Positions 1 through 7,901 of a DNA stretch of 64,000 bases are shown here, piece after piece; the first letter of the stretch is position 1; the number at the start of each line of letters is the position of its first letter. A program made the position numbers and the translations under genes. Below the pieces are notes generated by a model that searched no databases, was not told the origin of the DNA, and saw nothing but the letters and a program-made list of their open reading frames with translations. Source of the stretch: Halovenus sp037080055 (lineage in GTDB: Archaea; Halobacteriota; Halobacteria; Halobacteriales; Haloarculaceae); assembly GCF_037080055.1 (NCBI RefSeq), contig NZ_JBAOJI010000011.1, positions 1-64,000 on the forward strand. The letters are read 5' to 3'.

Positions 1-59
1 TCCACAAAATCTAAGTCGAACTGGGCGATACTACCGCTGAGGCAGGTGTTTTCGGGCAT
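1..59 (-). CDS. Probable IS6-type transposase, N-terminal fragment cut by window edge
   Basis: An ATG at 59 opens a minus-strand frame with no stop before the left edge of the window. The 19 complete residues begin MPENTCLSGS and end FDLDFV, which resembles the start of haloarchaeal IS6-family (ISH14/ISH29-like) transposases as I remember them; those continue with a conserved acidic stretch and a DDE catalytic core that would lie outside the window. No terminal inverted repeat was found in the expected orientation to its right. The short length makes this a weak call; it could also be another unrelated gene start. Confidence 0.35.
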   Translation of the reverse strand, partial: MPENTCLSGSIAQFDLDFV

Positions 60-244
60 GAATCACTTTGAAAACACCCCGCCTCACTCTTCAATCCTTA
101 TCTGAACACCGCGGCTGGCACAATGCTCTAAACTAAACCCTACAGTCAGTGTTTCCAGCGAATTTATATACCTCCTGAATTTTGCCCTGGCATTATAGCC
201 TACACACTTGCACTTTTGAGGTTTTAGAGGCAATATAAGTATCA

Positions 245-1522
245 ATGACCAGGTTGTCTCGCCGGACAGTCCTCAGGACAGGAGCAACAACAGTACTGGG
301 GGTAACTTCCCTCAGTACTACGCGGACAGTGAGTGCACAGCAAGGAGGAACTGAACAGTGGACTTACCAGACAGACGGTCCTGTATTCTCGTCGCCAGTA
401 GTTGTCAACGACACAGTTTATGTGGGGAGTGACGATGGCAACGTCTATGCGTTGGATGTAATAAATGGTACTGAGCAATGGCGTTTTGAGACAGGGCGCT
501 TTGTGCGGTCATCGCCAGCAGTCGTTGATGGTACTGTCTATATTGGGAGTGGCGATCGCAACGTCTACGCACTGGATGCTACCAATGGTACTGAAAAATG
601 GTCCTATCAAACAAATGCTCCTGTCTCTTCATCAATCGTAGTCGCTAATAACACCGTTTACGCTGGGAGCAATGATAACAACGTCTACGCGTTGGACGTA
701 ATGGATGGCACTGAGCAATGGCGTTTTGAGACAGGTCGCTTTGTGCGGTCATCGCCAGCAGTCGTTGATGGTACTGTCTATATTGGAAGTGGCGATCGCA
801 ACGTCTACGCAATAGACATGTTCAGTGGGGCCGAGAAGTGGCGATTTGAGACTGGGGGATTCGTGTTCTCCTCGCCAGCAGTCGTTGGCGGTACCGTTTA
901 TATCGGAAGTAATGATAACAATGTCTACGCGATCGACATATTTAGTGGGGGCGAGAAGTGGCGGTTCGAAACGGACCGTGCTGTGCGGTCGTCGCCAGCA
1001 GTCATTGATGACACCGTCTATATCGGGAGCGATGATAGTCATGTCTACGCACTAGACGTGTTCAATGGGGACGAGAAGTGGCGGTTTGAGACTGGGGGAT
1101 TCGTGTTCTCCTCGCCAGCAGTCGTTGACGGTACCGTCACCGTTGGCAGTGGCGATAGCAACGTGTACGCGTTGGATGCGGCCAGTGGCACTGAACAGTG
1201 GACGTACCAAATGGGGGATCTAGTTCCGGTTCGTTCATCGCCAACAATTGTCGACAATACCGTCTATATCGGGGGATCCGACAATAACGTTTACGCGCTG
1301 CATGCAGGTGAATTGATGAGGGACATAGACGATACTGCTGACTCGACAAATAATACTAACAGCGGTAGCGATCTTGACAATCAAACTGGTCAGGATGGAA
1401 CCGACGATATTAGTAGCGATGATGCTGGTCCAGGTTTCTGGATCAGTGGAGCTGTGGTTGGACTCAGCGGCGCGTACTACCTGTTGAAACAACGGACTAA
1501 GTATAACTCTAAAGAGGATTAA
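245..1522 (+). CDS. Secreted PQQ-like beta-propeller repeat protein with PGF-type C-terminus
   Basis: A 425-residue exported protein. Residues 1-31 form a twin-arginine leader (RR at 6-7, then a hydrophobic run ending near SAQ). Residues 35-356 are eight tandem repeats of about 40 residues, each with an E(Q/K)W motif, SSP and a V-Y-x-G-S...NVYA(L/I)D strand, the pattern of PQQ-enzyme/BamB-like propellers; eight repeats predict an eight-bladed propeller. A Thr/Ser/Asp-rich linker follows (about 360-394), then PGF at 396-398, a short membrane segment and a basic tail, which is the tripartite signal of PGF-CTERM proteins anchored by archaeosortase. No catalytic residues of quinoprotein dehydrogenases are visible, so a binding or assembly role at the cell surface is more likely than an enzyme. 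It stands alone, with no operon partner. Confidence 0.85.
   Translation: MTRLSRRTVLRTGATTVLGVTSLSTTRTVSAQQGGTEQWTYQTDGPVFSSPVVVNDTVYVGSDDGNVYALDVINGTEQWRFETGRFVRSSPAVVDGTVYIGSGDRNVYALDATNGTEKWSYQTNAPVSSSIVVANNTVYAGSNDNNVYALDVMDGTEQWRFETGRFVRSSPAVVDGTVYIGSGDRNVYAIDMFSGAEKWRFETGGFVFSSPAVVGGTVYIGSNDNNVYAIDIFSGGEKWRFETDRAVRSSPAVIDDTVYIGSDDSHVYALDVFNGDEKWRFETGGFVFSSPAVVDGTVTVGSGDSNVYALDAASGTEQWTYQMGDLVPVRSSPTIVDNTVYIGGSDNNVYALHAGELMRDIDDTADSTNNTNSGSDLDNQTGQDGTDDISSDDAGPGFWISGAVVGLSGAYYLLKQRTKYNSKED
347..1312 (+). repeat. Eight tandem 120-base repeats inside the propeller gene
   Basis: The coding sequence is a tandem array of 120-base units, one per propeller blade; the last unit is 126 bases. Units 2 and 4 (about 467-586 and 707-826) are nearly identical at the DNA level over some 90 bases with only two differences, and units 5 and 7 share a long near-identical stretch. 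Near-identical copies are two blades (240 bases) apart, which suggests recent duplication or gene conversion of a two-blade unit. Confidence 0.85.
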
Positions 1523-1622
1523 GTACTGTCCTGCGCCACTATATGAAAATTAGGTACGTTCGTGGGATGATTCCGTACATCGATATCCACACAGACAGAA
1601 CAATGACGACATTTTTGATTTG

Positions 1623-2309
1623 TCATCGCGTCGCTTGCTTCCACTGTTGAAGACCGATTACCTCGCCATCAAGATCGGGTGCAGCGCACTCCATCCCAGC
1701 CCATCGAAAGAGTTCAGCAATCTCTTGTGGGTTATGACCTTGCTGATTCGTGAGTTCCGTTGCGACCAAGCCGGGATCAACTATCCCGACAGTCTGTTCA
1801 ACATCGGCCGCAAAACTGCGCGCAAGCCCTTCTACTGCAGCTTTAGAAACTCCGTACGCCCCCATTCCCTCAACAGACTCCCGGGCTACAGAACCTGACG
1901 GTATCAGCACTCGACCGTCTCTGGGCATGAATTGCAACGATTCACGTACTACTGCGAACACTCCGTAGACGTTAGTGTCCATGACAGTCTTAAATTCCTC
2001 GTGCATTTCTTTGTTGAGTGGTTGCTGTCCCGGTGGACCAGTCGTGGTTGCTGCAGCAGGTATCACAATATCAATCGATGTGTCTATCGCATCGACGATT
2101 GACACATAGAGTTCGTCCGCATCTGTGACGTCAAGCGGTTTTATTACAGGAGTTCCTCCAGCGTCGGACACAGCAGCAGCTACGTTTTCAAGTCCGGAGT
2201 GAGATCGAGAGCAGAGTACAACCCGCCACCCGGCGGAACCGAACGTCTCTGCTACAGCGGCCCCAATACCTCCGCTAGCGCCTGTTATTAATACAGTCTG
2301 GTCAGCCAT
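1623..2309 (-). CDS. SDR family oxidoreductase
   Basis: A 228-residue short-chain dehydrogenase/reductase. The Rossmann glycine motif TGASGGIG is at residues 9-16 and the catalytic Ser140, Tyr152 and Lys156 (YGVSK) are in place. An Arg/Ser pair after the second strand (CSRS) favours NADP(H). The NNAG structural motif usually found after strand four is replaced by PAAA at about 84-87, and the C-terminus is shorter than in classical 250-residue SDRs, so the substrate pocket may be reduced. It is monocistronic and separated by more than 400 bases from the next gene. Substrate unknown. Confidence 0.8.
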   Translation of the reverse strand: MADQTVLITGASGGIGAAVAETFGSAGWRVVLCSRSHSGLENVAAAVSDAGGTPVIKPLDVTDADELYVSIVDAIDTSIDIVIPAAATTTGPPGQQPLNKEMHEEFKTVMDTNVYGVFAVVRESLQFMPRDGRVLIPSGSVARESVEGMGAYGVSKAAVEGLARSFAADVEQTVGIVDPGLVATELTNQQGHNPQEIAELFRWAGMECAAPDLDGEVIGLQQWKQATR

Positions 2310-2762
2310 AAATCAACAATCCACAGTTGGCTTCCATTGAAATAAAAATGCCGTTCAGCTCAACTGAACTTCACTAACTATCAGAGAGATGTCCTCGTAA
2401 GCAAGCGAATGGATGACGATCAAGACAAAGTCAGCTCTCTTATCTCAGAATGATATTTAGCGTGGGGGAGGTGACCCGTATTTCCAAACCGTTGATGATG
2501 CGTACATTATGTTTTCTACTGAGTATATCAATTATAATTACTGAGGTCTGTTACTCGGATGGTACTGGCTACTATCGCAGTTATTGGATTCAAACTGAAC
2601 TGATTAAACGTGTGTCGATGGCCGTTAGCTTTGGCAGCTGATAGTAGGATGTCTTGGGTTCTGAGAGAATTATAATAGCTTCTTAGAAAATCATCAACTA
2701 GTTAGTTCTTCTCCTATTTATATTGGCGAAACCATTTTGATTCCAGATTGTGTGATACCGGT
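2310..2762. other. Intergenic region between divergent SDR genes
   Basis: About 450 bases, AT-rich, between two divergently transcribed SDR genes. It must hold both promoters; a TATA-like box for the plus-strand gene lies at 2715-2724. A 63-codon frame at 2450-2641 has haloarchaeon-atypical composition (few acidic residues, many Ile/Ser) and is not taken as a gene. Nothing else was recognised. Confidence 0.5.
2715..2724 (+). promoter_or_regulatory. TATA-like box of the SDR gene at 2763
   Basis: TATTTATATT lies so that transcription would start near 2742-2748, a few bases before the ATG at 2763. The spacing is normal for haloarchaeal promoters with short leaders. Confidence 0.5.
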
Positions 2763-3518
2763 ATGCGACTTGAAGATAAGACAGTACTCGTAACGGGTGC
2801 GAGTTCGGGACTCGGTCGAGCAACAGCACTGCGGGCTTCACGCGAAGGCGCCGCAATTGTGAATGCCGATATCCGACGTGAACCTCGGACCGACGAAGCT
2901 TCCACTGACCAGCTAATCGACGACGAGGGTGGAGAAGCGACCTTTGTATCAACTGATGTGACTGATCTTGACGAAGTCAAAAATGCTATAGATACCGCTA
3001 TCGCAGAGTTTGGAGATATTGATGCCGTAATCAATAATGCAGGGCGAGCGGAGTCGTATGCGGTTACTGATACCGATGCGGAAAATTGGCAAGGGATACT
3101 AAATCTCAATCTCACAGGTGTCTATCACGGCTGTCTAGCAGGTGTTGAGCGGATGTTGGATAATGGCGGTGGAGCAATTGTCAATATTGGGAGTGTGTTT
3201 GGCGTTGTCGGAGCACCGAACTCCGCGTCATACAGCGCGGCTAAAGGAGGGGTGATCTCACTAACACGTCAAATAGCTCGTGATTACGCAACCGATGACA
3301 TTCGTGTGAATGCCGTTTCTCCCGGTTTCGTCGATACACCGATGTTACAAGAAGATACCCACGACGGTACTGTAGAGTTCGCAAAAAGCGAAACACCAAT
3401 GCGAAGGGTTGGGCAACCGGATGAGATCGCGGACGCAGTGGTATTCCTTGCTAGTGAGCAAGCATCGTTTGTGACTGGACAGAATCTTGTTGTTGACGGA
3501 GGTTACAGCATGGCGTGA
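2763..3518 (+). CDS. SDR family oxidoreductase (NAD-type)
   Basis: A 251-residue classical SDR. TGASSGLG at 11-18 is the cofactor loop, Asp36 after the second strand favours NAD(H), NNAG is at 91-94, and Ser144, Tyr157 and Lys161 form the catalytic triad; the C-terminus has the usual TGQ..VDGG end. An in-frame TTG at 2748 would add five residues, but the ATG at 2763 gives the normal family N-terminus. It resembles the SDR at 45459, including a long charged insertion after the NAD-binding Asp. Likely a 3-hydroxyacyl-CoA or alcohol dehydrogenase in the catabolic network; the substrate is not evident. Confidence 0.85.
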   Translation: MRLEDKTVLVTGASSGLGRATALRASREGAAIVNADIRREPRTDEASTDQLIDDEGGEATFVSTDVTDLDEVKNAIDTAIAEFGDIDAVINNAGRAESYAVTDTDAENWQGILNLNLTGVYHGCLAGVERMLDNGGGAIVNIGSVFGVVGAPNSASYSAAKGGVISLTRQIARDYATDDIRVNAVSPGFVDTPMLQEDTHDGTVEFAKSETPMRRVGQPDEIADAVVFLASEQASFVTGQNLVVDGGYSMA

Positions 3519-3968
3519 CTGCCTGTCTGAAATTCAGCAGACTGGTTACTCACCAATAAATATATTACACTCGATGATAAAAAACCGAATGGCTCTCAGT
3601 GTGAGAGCCATGATAGGCACGAGAATAAAATGGACTACAAATCACCCTAATCAGAGCAGATTGATTGGGTTGCACATCCCTCGTTGATGTCACAGAGTAG
3701 TTCCCTCAAATCCCCGGTCTTCCCCGTTTTGCCCGCCGCTAGTCTGGTTCTCTGCTGGGTCTGCCAGCCCCGTCTCCGCTGACGATGCCAATCGATTGCG
3801 ATAGCAGAGTTTGGGTGAATCGCAGTGTGAGGAGAGGGCGAGGCATACAGACGGTCTACAATCACGGGGCAGTCGCATCATCTATCCACACCTAGAAACC
3901 ACGACTCTTGTAGTAGGTACTAATTGTGCAGACTGACCCACACAGGGGCTTTCCGAGCGGAGCCAGAC
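3519..3968. other. Intergenic region with no confident gene
   Basis: About 450 bases between an SDR gene and the convergent lipoate-ligase gene. Two overlapping minus-strand frames of 60-70 codons cover 3647-3881, rich in Arg, Ser and Cys and unlike the acidic proteins around them. They may be a relic of an insertion element, but I could not match them to a named family. No RNA gene was seen. Confidence 0.4.
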
Positions 3969-4661
3969 TCAGTCATTTAGTAACCGCCCGACATCCATAG
4001 GTGTCGGCTCAGCACCGCCAACAAGCGCGCGCTCGACTGTTCGTGTTACGTCCTCGGTAGTAGCCCGGCCACCAGCTCGACGGATGCTTCCCACGGCGGA
4101 GGGGTCAAATTCAACACCGAGTGTGTCATACGTCGGTTTAAGCACACGGGCGAGTTTCTCGTGGTCACGTGTGACAACGAGTCCGGCGGTCAGTGCCGCT
4201 TCTTCACGTACGCGCTGTGCCATACCGACGATCTTGCCGCCGGCCGAAAGCGACTGTGAACCGGGACAGAAGGCACCCGAGGGTTCTCCACGCTCGACGG
4301 TGACGCCCAACGAACTGAGCGCCTCTTGTAACTGTGCTACGGTCCGGTCATACCGATCCGAGATACTGCGGCGTCCGTTCTGGACCGGTTCAGCCCGAGC
4401 GAACGCAACGGTGGTGCCGGTGTACGCAACTGCACGGCCGCCCACGGAACGTTCACGGATACGGTACCCGTGATTTCGGACGATTGCTCGCGCCTGGTCG
4501 TAGCCGTCCTCATGGACATCCCGTGGGCCGAAGACAACCAATTTCGGAGGACACCAGACACGAACAGTTGGCTCCTTAGTCTGTGACACGGTGGCAAGCA
4601 TTGCCCTTCCAACATTCTGGTCTGGGATAGATTCCGAAACTTGGCCCCGTAGCACGCGCAT
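3969..4661 (-). CDS. Lipoate-protein ligase family protein
   Basis: A 230-residue protein of the biotin/lipoate A/B ligase family, which transfers lipoate or octanoate to the lysine of a lipoyl domain. Seen: a central VGGRAVAY segment corresponding to the family's R-x2-GGG-x-V-x-(H/Y) substrate loop, and a GSQSLSAGGKIVGMAQR segment carrying the conserved catalytic Lys and the A-Q-R end. The first Gly of the loop is Val here. The C-terminal 40 residues resemble the accessory region of archaeal LplA. Its likely substrate is the lipoyl domain of the E2 protein at 23666; with lpdA at 10306 and E1 at 28764 the window holds a complete lipoate-dependent complex. Monocistronic. Confidence 0.75.
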   Translation of the reverse strand: MRVLRGQVSESIPDQNVGRAMLATVSQTKEPTVRVWCPPKLVVFGPRDVHEDGYDQARAIVRNHGYRIRERSVGGRAVAYTGTTVAFARAEPVQNGRRSISDRYDRTVAQLQEALSSLGVTVERGEPSGAFCPGSQSLSAGGKIVGMAQRVREEAALTAGLVVTRDHEKLARVLKPTYDTLGVEFDPSAVGSIRRAGGRATTEDVTRTVERALVGGAEPTPMDVGRLLND

Positions 4662-4901
4662 ATCCGTAGATACCGTTACAAGAGATTCAACGTTGCGGTC
4701 GGGCTCAACTTACGATTTTACATAGCGGCGGTTCCTTGTCTGTGTCTGCTTCTCGTATGGGTGCGATCCGCAACTCCACGCAGTGCCCCCAACAGAGGAT
4801 TTGATACTATTCAGCGGACCTACGATAGCGAAGAACCTTGAGCAGATATCTAATCATTCGGCCCGTACTGGGGGAGAGATAAATTGGCCACGTACCGGTA
4901 T

Positions 4902-5981
4902 TCAGAGTGGTTCTACACCCTCGATTATGCGTATCGCCCGATCTGCGAGCTGTGGAACTCCCTCGCGCATCTCTGGATAAAGGGGGTCATCCGAATTGCC
5001 CTCCAGATAGCGCCGGAAGAACATCTCACCGAGGCCAGCGAGTTTGTATACCGCGAGCGTCCGATAGAATTTCTCGTTTTCGAAGGTAAATCCTGTCTGG
5101 TTTTCGTATCGCTCGACGAGTTCTGTTCGGGTATGATACCCATCGCGCATGGTGACAGGTTCGTAGAGTTGCCCTACAGATGATGGCGGATCGGGATCCT
5201 TTTTGTCCCACCAGAACGACAGCATCCAGCCGAGATCGGTAAGCGGATCACCAAGTGTACTGAGTTCCCAGTCGAAGATGCTAGCGATTTCCGGCGGTGT
5301 TCCAGGACCGAACATCACGTTGTCGAGTTTGTAGTCGCCATGAACGAGCGTGTGAGGGTATTCGCTAGGGACGTTTTTGTGGAGCCACTCTGTCACCTCG
5401 TGAATTTGCGGGACTTCGCGTTCTGTGGACGTGACCTCGAAAGCCCAGTCTAGCTGGTCGCTCCATCGATCGACCTGTCGTTGCGTGAATCCATTGGGGT
5501 GCCCGAGATCACCGAGTCCGGCTTTCTCGTAGTCGACTTTGTGTATCTCAGCCAGTCGGTCAATCAATTCGGTGCCGATCCGTTGACGATGCTCGGTTTC
5601 CTCAAACCGGTCCGGTTCGTCGGCACGTATCACGTCACCGTCCTGCTTTTCCATCACGTAGAAATCGCTGCCTAGGACCGAATGGTCATCGCAGGCGAGC
5701 ACTGTCGTAGGGACACAGACGGCGGTATCCTGCAGTGAATCGATGATTCGGTACTCCCGGAGGACGTTGTGTGCCGTCTCGGCCGTCTCACCGGGCGGTG
5801 GTCGTCGGATTACCAGTTCGTTGTCTCCCCAAGTGACAAACAGCGTCTCGTTGGAGTGACCCTCCGGATGATGCTCGATATCATACGTGTCGACCGGGCC
5901 GAAATGAGTTTCCAGATATGCGGCGAGCGAGTCACTGTCTACGATGCGATCGATGTAGTCCGTGTCAGTATCCTCTGTCAT
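4902..5981 (-). CDS. Phosphotransferase (APH/choline kinase fold) family protein
   Basis: A 359-residue protein with the aminoglycoside phosphotransferase/kinase fold: the N-lobe starts with HHPEGHSNETL and the VIRRPP nucleotide-binding strand, and the C-lobe has the catalytic HGDYKLDN motif and IFDWELSTLGDPLTDLGW with the metal-binding Asp. This subgroup, related to the N-terminal part of ACAD10/ACAD11, is found next to acyl-CoA dehydrogenases and acyl-CoA ligases, where phosphorylation of 4-hydroxyacyl-CoA intermediates has been described. An upstream in-frame ATG at 6092 would add 37 residues of unlike composition, so the start is placed at 5981. Divergent from the gene at 6186. Confidence 0.8.
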   Translation of the reverse strand: MTEDTDTDYIDRIVDSDSLAAYLETHFGPVDTYDIEHHPEGHSNETLFVTWGDNELVIRRPPPGETAETAHNVLREYRIIDSLQDTAVCVPTTVLACDDHSVLGSDFYVMEKQDGDVIRADEPDRFEETEHRQRIGTELIDRLAEIHKVDYEKAGLGDLGHPNGFTQRQVDRWSDQLDWAFEVTSTEREVPQIHEVTEWLHKNVPSEYPHTLVHGDYKLDNVMFGPGTPPEIASIFDWELSTLGDPLTDLGWMLSFWWDKKDPDPPSSVGQLYEPVTMRDGYHTRTELVERYENQTGFTFENEKFYRTLAVYKLAGLGEMFFRRYLEGNSDDPLYPEMREGVPQLADRAIRIIEGVEPL

Positions 5982-6151
5982 ATTGCTGGACCGTCCAGTC
6001 GTCCGTTTCTGATACTGGAAACGGACGCCTGTGTTGCAGATTCTGTCCACACCGGCATCAATATTTGGGCAGGACGGTGGATAACTGGTCACGACGCCCG
6101 TTGACCAATGTTGGACTCGTAGAACGAATGTTGCCCGAAGGACTGAACAGA

Positions 6152-6159
6152 ATATTTAT
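6152..6159 (+). promoter_or_regulatory. TATA-like box of the iron-ADH-fold gene
   Basis: ATATTTAT is centred about 30 bases upstream of the ATG at 6186, giving a very short leader. Confidence 0.5.
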
Positions 6160-6185
6160 GACAGACGGTATCAAGCCTCTATATC

Positions 6186-7388
6186 ATGGCACTCGATACT
6201 CCAAATTTCACGTTCGATTTCAAACCAGGTACCATTCAGTTCGGGCGGGGGGCCATCGATGGGTTAGACGAGACCCTTGCCGAGAAAGAACTCGAAAGCG
6301 CACTGGTAGTCTGTGGTCAAACCGTTGGTTCGACCGACGCAGTCATGGATCCGGTGAGATCGGGGCTCGGAGATCGGTTCGCCGGCGTGTTTGATGAGAC
6401 GACACCTGCGAAGACGCTGTCGACTGTATTCGACGGAATAGAGCGTCTTCGAGCGACAAAAGCGGATGCAATCGTAGCGGTCGGCGGCGGAAGCAGTCTC
6501 GACGTTGCCCGTGGAATCAGTGGACTCGCGCGAGCGGACCGAACACTATCTGATGTCCGCTCCGAGGTTCTCGACTCGGGAGAGGTGACGTTGCCGGCGG
6601 ACGATGATGCGTTTGTGCCGGTACTGACCGTTCCAACGACGATGGCGGGCGCAGATTTCTCTGTCGCGGCCGGTCTCGTCGCCGAGACAGAGGAGGGTCC
6701 TGTTGAGGCGATCCCAGTCGATACTCGGCTGATGCCGACAGCGTTGGTACACGACCCGGACTTGTTCGAGACTACACCGATGGACATCTTAGCGGCCTCA
6801 GCCATCAACGGATTCGACAAAGGCGTCGAAGCGATCTACTCGCGGTTCGCAACTCCCGTGACCGACGCGACGGCCGTCCGCGGCCTCCGATACTTGCGCT
6901 CGTCGCTGCCGCACCTCCGTGAGTCCTCGGACCCGGCGGTCATGGAACGCGCTGTGGCAGGCACGCTACTGGTCCAATACGGCGTTTCGATGCCCGATCA
7001 GTACAAAATCAATGTCGTCCACGCGTTCGGGCACGCGCTCCGCAACCAGTATGGCATTCAGCAGGGTGCCGCCCACGCGGTGATCGTCCCCCACGCCCTC
7101 GAACTCATCTTCGCCGAAGGAGGAGGCCGACCGGACGTACTCGCCGACGGACTCGTCACCGGGGCTGAAGATGCGGATGGGACCGAGGCGGCCGTCGTCG
7201 AGGCTGTCAGAACGATTCGAGACGGACTGGGGCTGCCGTCGCGACTCCGAGACATCGAGGGTACGGACGAGTCCGAACTCCGCGCTGTCGCCGAGCATAC
7301 TGCCGAAGACGCATTTCTTGATGTTGGTCCGCAGGAGTTCGATCCGTCCGTAGACGAAATCGAACGAACGCTCCGTGACGCTTGGTGA
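6186..7388 (+). CDS. Iron-containing alcohol dehydrogenase family protein with altered metal site
   Basis: A 400-residue protein with the fold of group III (iron) alcohol dehydrogenases: the GGGSSLDVARG nucleotide-binding loop is at 100-110 and PTT at 150-152. In family members the metal is held by Asp and His in D-x3-H, then by two His 14 residues apart. Here the corresponding positions are Asn208, Lys212, His279 and Gln293, so three of four ligands are replaced. The GTGSE segment after PTT is also missing. It may work without metal, use another reaction, or be inactive; a simple annotation as an iron-dependent dehydrogenase is not safe. The MaoC gene follows 45 bases downstream on the same strand, suggesting co-transcription. 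Confidence 0.75.
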   Translation: MALDTPNFTFDFKPGTIQFGRGAIDGLDETLAEKELESALVVCGQTVGSTDAVMDPVRSGLGDRFAGVFDETTPAKTLSTVFDGIERLRATKADAIVAVGGGSSLDVARGISGLARADRTLSDVRSEVLDSGEVTLPADDDAFVPVLTVPTTMAGADFSVAAGLVAETEEGPVEAIPVDTRLMPTALVHDPDLFETTPMDILAASAINGFDKGVEAIYSRFATPVTDATAVRGLRYLRSSLPHLRESSDPAVMERAVAGTLLVQYGVSMPDQYKINVVHAFGHALRNQYGIQQGAAHAVIVPHALELIFAEGGGRPDVLADGLVTGAEDADGTEAAVVEAVRTIRDGLGLPSRLRDIEGTDESELRAVAEHTAEDAFLDVGPQEFDPSVDEIERTLRDAW

Positions 7389-7433
7389 GTCCCGGCGTAA
7401 CCTTCTAAGGGTTTCCCGATGTTGGTGTAGCCG

Positions 7434-7895
7434 ATGGTCGAACGCCGACGGTTCGAGGAGTTCGAGACTGGGGAACAGTACGAGACCGATGGTCGAACAG
7501 TGACTGATTCGGACATTAGGCAGTTCGTCGGCGCATCGGGGTCGACAGACCCCATCCACGTCGACCGTGAGTACGCTGACGCGCATCCGCTGGTCGACGA
7601 TGTCGTGGCCCAAGGGACGCTCCTGCTCGGAATTGCCGACGGATTCCTCGTCGACGCAGTCGCGAGCGACGCCGCGCTGGCGATGAACTACGGCCACGAG
7701 GAGGTCCGCTATCTTGAATCGGTGTCGCCGGGCGAGACGGTTCACGCCGAGATTGAGATCGTCGACACGGAGCGTCGAAACGAGGATTGGGGACTCGTGA
7801 CGGCACGGGTAGAACTGGTAACAGCCGACGGTGAAACGGCCGTCCTCGACGTTCACAGGTTGCTCGTCGCGACGAGCGACAACGATGCCGCCTGA
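7434..7895 (+). CDS. MaoC-like hotdog-fold hydratase/dehydratase
   Basis: A 153-residue single hotdog protein. The hydratase-2 motif appears as GSTDPIHVDREYA near residues 36-48, with the catalytic Asp and His, and the hydrophobic central helix follows. Family members hydrate or dehydrate enoyl-CoA esters in the (R)-specific direction. It lies 45 bases after the iron-ADH-fold gene and ends just before the convergent MFS gene. Confidence 0.8.
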   Translation: MVERRRFEEFETGEQYETDGRTVTDSDIRQFVGASGSTDPIHVDREYADAHPLVDDVVAQGTLLLGIADGFLVDAVASDAALAMNYGHEEVRYLESVSPGETVHAEIEIVDTERRNEDWGLVTARVELVTADGETAVLDVHRLLVATSDNDAA

Positions 7896-7901
7896 GATCT
7901 T

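Noticed and set aside
116..142. GGCAC-starting stretch as a terminal inverted repeat of the edge transposase
   Set aside because: The orientation is wrong for the right end of an element whose transposase reads leftward from 59.
2450..2641. 63-codon plus-strand frame
   Set aside because: Composition unlike haloarchaeal proteins, no promoter or family similarity.
6317..6820. Long minus-strand frame inside the iron-ADH-fold gene, and similar antisense frames elsewhere
   Set aside because: Ser/Thr/Arg-rich shadows of high-GC coding sequence; the sense frames have clear domains.
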